Source: Smithella sp. ME-1 (GTDB lineage: Bacteria; Desulfobacterota; Syntrophia; Syntrophales; Smithellaceae). From it: DNA of 7,379 nucleotides. Shown here in pieces: positions 6,601 through 7,379 of this stretch. The position numbers were made by a program, and so were the translations under genes. Each line of letters begins with the position of its first letter. The first letter of the stretch is position 1. The notes below the pieces were generated by a model. The model searched no databases, was not told the origin of the DNA, and saw only the letters and a list, made by a program, of their open reading frames with translations. Location of the stretch: contig AWGX01000022.1 in NCBI GenBank assembly GCA_000495415.1, positions 1-7,379 on the forward strand, given 5' to 3'.

Positions 6601-7152
6601 ATGAAAAAGATATTACTTTCATTGTTATTCGTAGTATTTTTAATTACGCCCGCTTTCTCACAGATGATGGATATGCCCATGAAGGGTCACGGGGGAGGGC
6701 ATGGACAAATGATGGAGATGGGCGGTATGGATATGATGGCAGGAGATATGATGTGCATGGAACACGCGCGTCACCTGGGACTTACCGATGATCAGATGAT
6801 AAAGATGAAGCCTATACACAGGGAAATAAAGAAGAAGCAGATTCGATTCAAAGCCGATTTGATGATTGCGGAAATGGAACTTATGGAAATAATGGAAGTA
6901 AAAGATTTTGATCTGGACAGAGCAAGTGCTGCTGCTAAAAAAATTGAAGATATAAAAACGGCTCAGCATATGGAGAAGTTGAAGGCCATGAAAGATTTGC
7001 GGACTATTTTAACCGACGAACAGTTCAAGAATATGCATAAGAAATGTATGGGAAGGAATATAAAAAAACACGGGAAGATGGTGAGAAAACCGGACATGAA
7101 AAAAACAAAGCCTGAAAAGTCAACAGATGATATGAAGGATATGAAACATTAG
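6601..7152 (+). CDS. Exported Met/His-rich LTxxQ protein (Spy/CpxP/ZraP-like)
   Basis: This 183-residue protein begins with a clear signal peptide (KK at 2-3, hydrophobic 4-16, likely cleavage after AFS at residue 20), so it should act in the periplasm. The mature part has two LTxxQ motifs, LTDDQ at 61-65 and LTDEQ at 137-141. The long charged helices between them are the pattern of the Spy/CpxP/ZraP family of envelope-stress chaperones and metal-responsive proteins. Residues 21-55 hold 13 methionines, three histidines (H30, H34, H55) and C52, arranged as MM, MxM and HGGGH motifs. Whole-protein Met is 28 of 183. Met-rich motifs in periplasmic proteins often bind Cu(I) or Ag(I), so copper handling is a reasonable inference. 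The C-terminus (150-183) is Lys/Met-rich and probably disordered. GGAGG at 6591-6595 with a 5-base spacer gives a strong start. No sensor kinase or efflux gene is adjacent. Confidence 0.8.
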   Translation: MKKILLSLLFVVFLITPAFSQMMDMPMKGHGGGHGQMMEMGGMDMMAGDMMCMEHARHLGLTDDQMIKMKPIHREIKKKQIRFKADLMIAEMELMEIMEVKDFDLDRASAAAKKIEDIKTAQHMEKLKAMKDLRTILTDEQFKNMHKKCMGRNIKKHGKMVRKPDMKKTKPEKSTDDMKDMKH

Positions 7153-7160
7153 GCATAAAT

Positions 7161-7319
7161 TTAATTCAGAATAAAATGGTTGGGTGTCAAATAAACTGTT
7201 ATCGGGACTGTAAAATTTATGTTATTTTGTGAACTATGATTGTAAAATGATGTTGTGTGATCAATTGTTACCTCCGGTTTTCTGTACAAAAAGGCTTGAC
7301 TATTCCCTGAAATTGCCAT
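7161..7319 (-). CDS. Possible small ORF, 52 codons, unknown
   Basis: Reading leftward from ATG at 7319 to TAA at 7163-7161 gives a 52-residue ORF. It is preceded by GAGGTGA (complement of 7324-7330), whose GAGG lies seven bases from the ATG, an ideal ribosome-site arrangement. The predicted peptide is rich in Asn, Thr, Ser and His, with no membrane helix or recognised motif. It would converge on the LTxxQ gene, ending nine bases beyond that gene's stop. A + strand promoter-like motif overlaps its start, and AT-rich DNA readily yields such ORFs, so I lean against it. Confidence 0.2.
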   Translation of the reverse strand: MAISGNSQAFLYRKPEVTIDHTTSFYNHSSQNNINFTVPITVYLTPNHFILN

Positions 7320-7322
7320 AAT
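7296..7322 (+). promoter_or_regulatory. Promoter-like motif near the right window edge
   Basis: TTGACT (7296-7301) matches five of six -35 positions. CATAAT (7317-7322) matches five of six -10 positions and carries a TG one base upstream (7314-7315), an extended -10 feature. The 15-base spacer is shorter than ideal, which the TGn element may offset. It would serve a gene beyond the window. The rest of 7153-7379 shows no clear terminator or RNA gene. Confidence 0.35.
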
Positions 7323-7379
7323 GTCACCTCAACTTTGTATTTAGAAATAAGAATGCGAAGGAAAGAGTTGAATTTAGAC

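Noticed and set aside
6171..6680. 169-codon minus-strand ORF across the end of the HEAT gene and the start of the LTxxQ gene
   Set aside because: It spans two well-supported + strand genes and their intergenic gap. The apparent hydrophobic stretches come from complementing Lys-rich coding sequence.

Overview
The window is a moderately AT-rich bacterial chromosomal segment with six convincing protein genes, all on the + strand. Most have clear purine-rich ribosome binding sites. A Gram-negative host is suggested by the secreted, Spy/CpxP-like LTxxQ protein at the right end. The gene mix (CaiC/FATP-like acyl-CoA ligase, methylglyoxal synthase, monoacylglycerol-lipase-type hydrolase, a large HEAT-repeat protein) would fit an anaerobic deltaproteobacterium (Desulfobacterota), but this taxonomic guess is weak and rests on recall of similar proteins.

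Layout. Positions 1-72 hold an imperfect inverted repeat resembling a dispersed REP/MITE-like element, followed by a perfect AT palindrome (75-90). An AMP-forming acyl-CoA ligase follows (113-1735). The 228-base gap 1736-1963 holds a small hairpin, a near-consensus sigma-70 promoter (1766-1794) and a roughly 160-nt leader with two further inverted repeats. The leader leads into a DUF4239 (bestrophin-like) four-helix membrane protein (1964-2755). Next, 71 bases downstream and possibly on the same transcript, is a compact methylglyoxal synthase (2827-3192). Then come an alpha/beta hydrolase of the lysophospholipase/monoacylglycerol lipase type (3298-4230), a 717-residue HEAT-repeat protein with an uncharacterised N-terminal domain (4381-6534), and a methionine- and histidine-rich exported LTxxQ protein (6601-7152). 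The last 227 bases hold no long gene. They contain a promoter-like motif and a 52-codon minus-strand ORF with a good ribosome binding site, which is doubtful as a gene.

How the genes may work together. No obvious multi-gene machine is visible: gaps of 66-228 bases and separate promoter-like motifs suggest mostly independent units. A possible metabolic link is that the hydrolase would release fatty acid and glycerol, the ligase would activate the acid as a CoA thioester, and methylglyoxal synthase would drain dihydroxyacetone phosphate formed from glycerol. This is inference. The points most worth a second look are the glycine-rich hinge motif of the ligase, the structured leader of the DUF4239 gene, the uncharacterised N-terminal region of the HEAT protein, and the Met-rich N-terminus of the LTxxQ protein. 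I do not see a CRISPR array, tRNA, rRNA, transposase or recognisable defence system.
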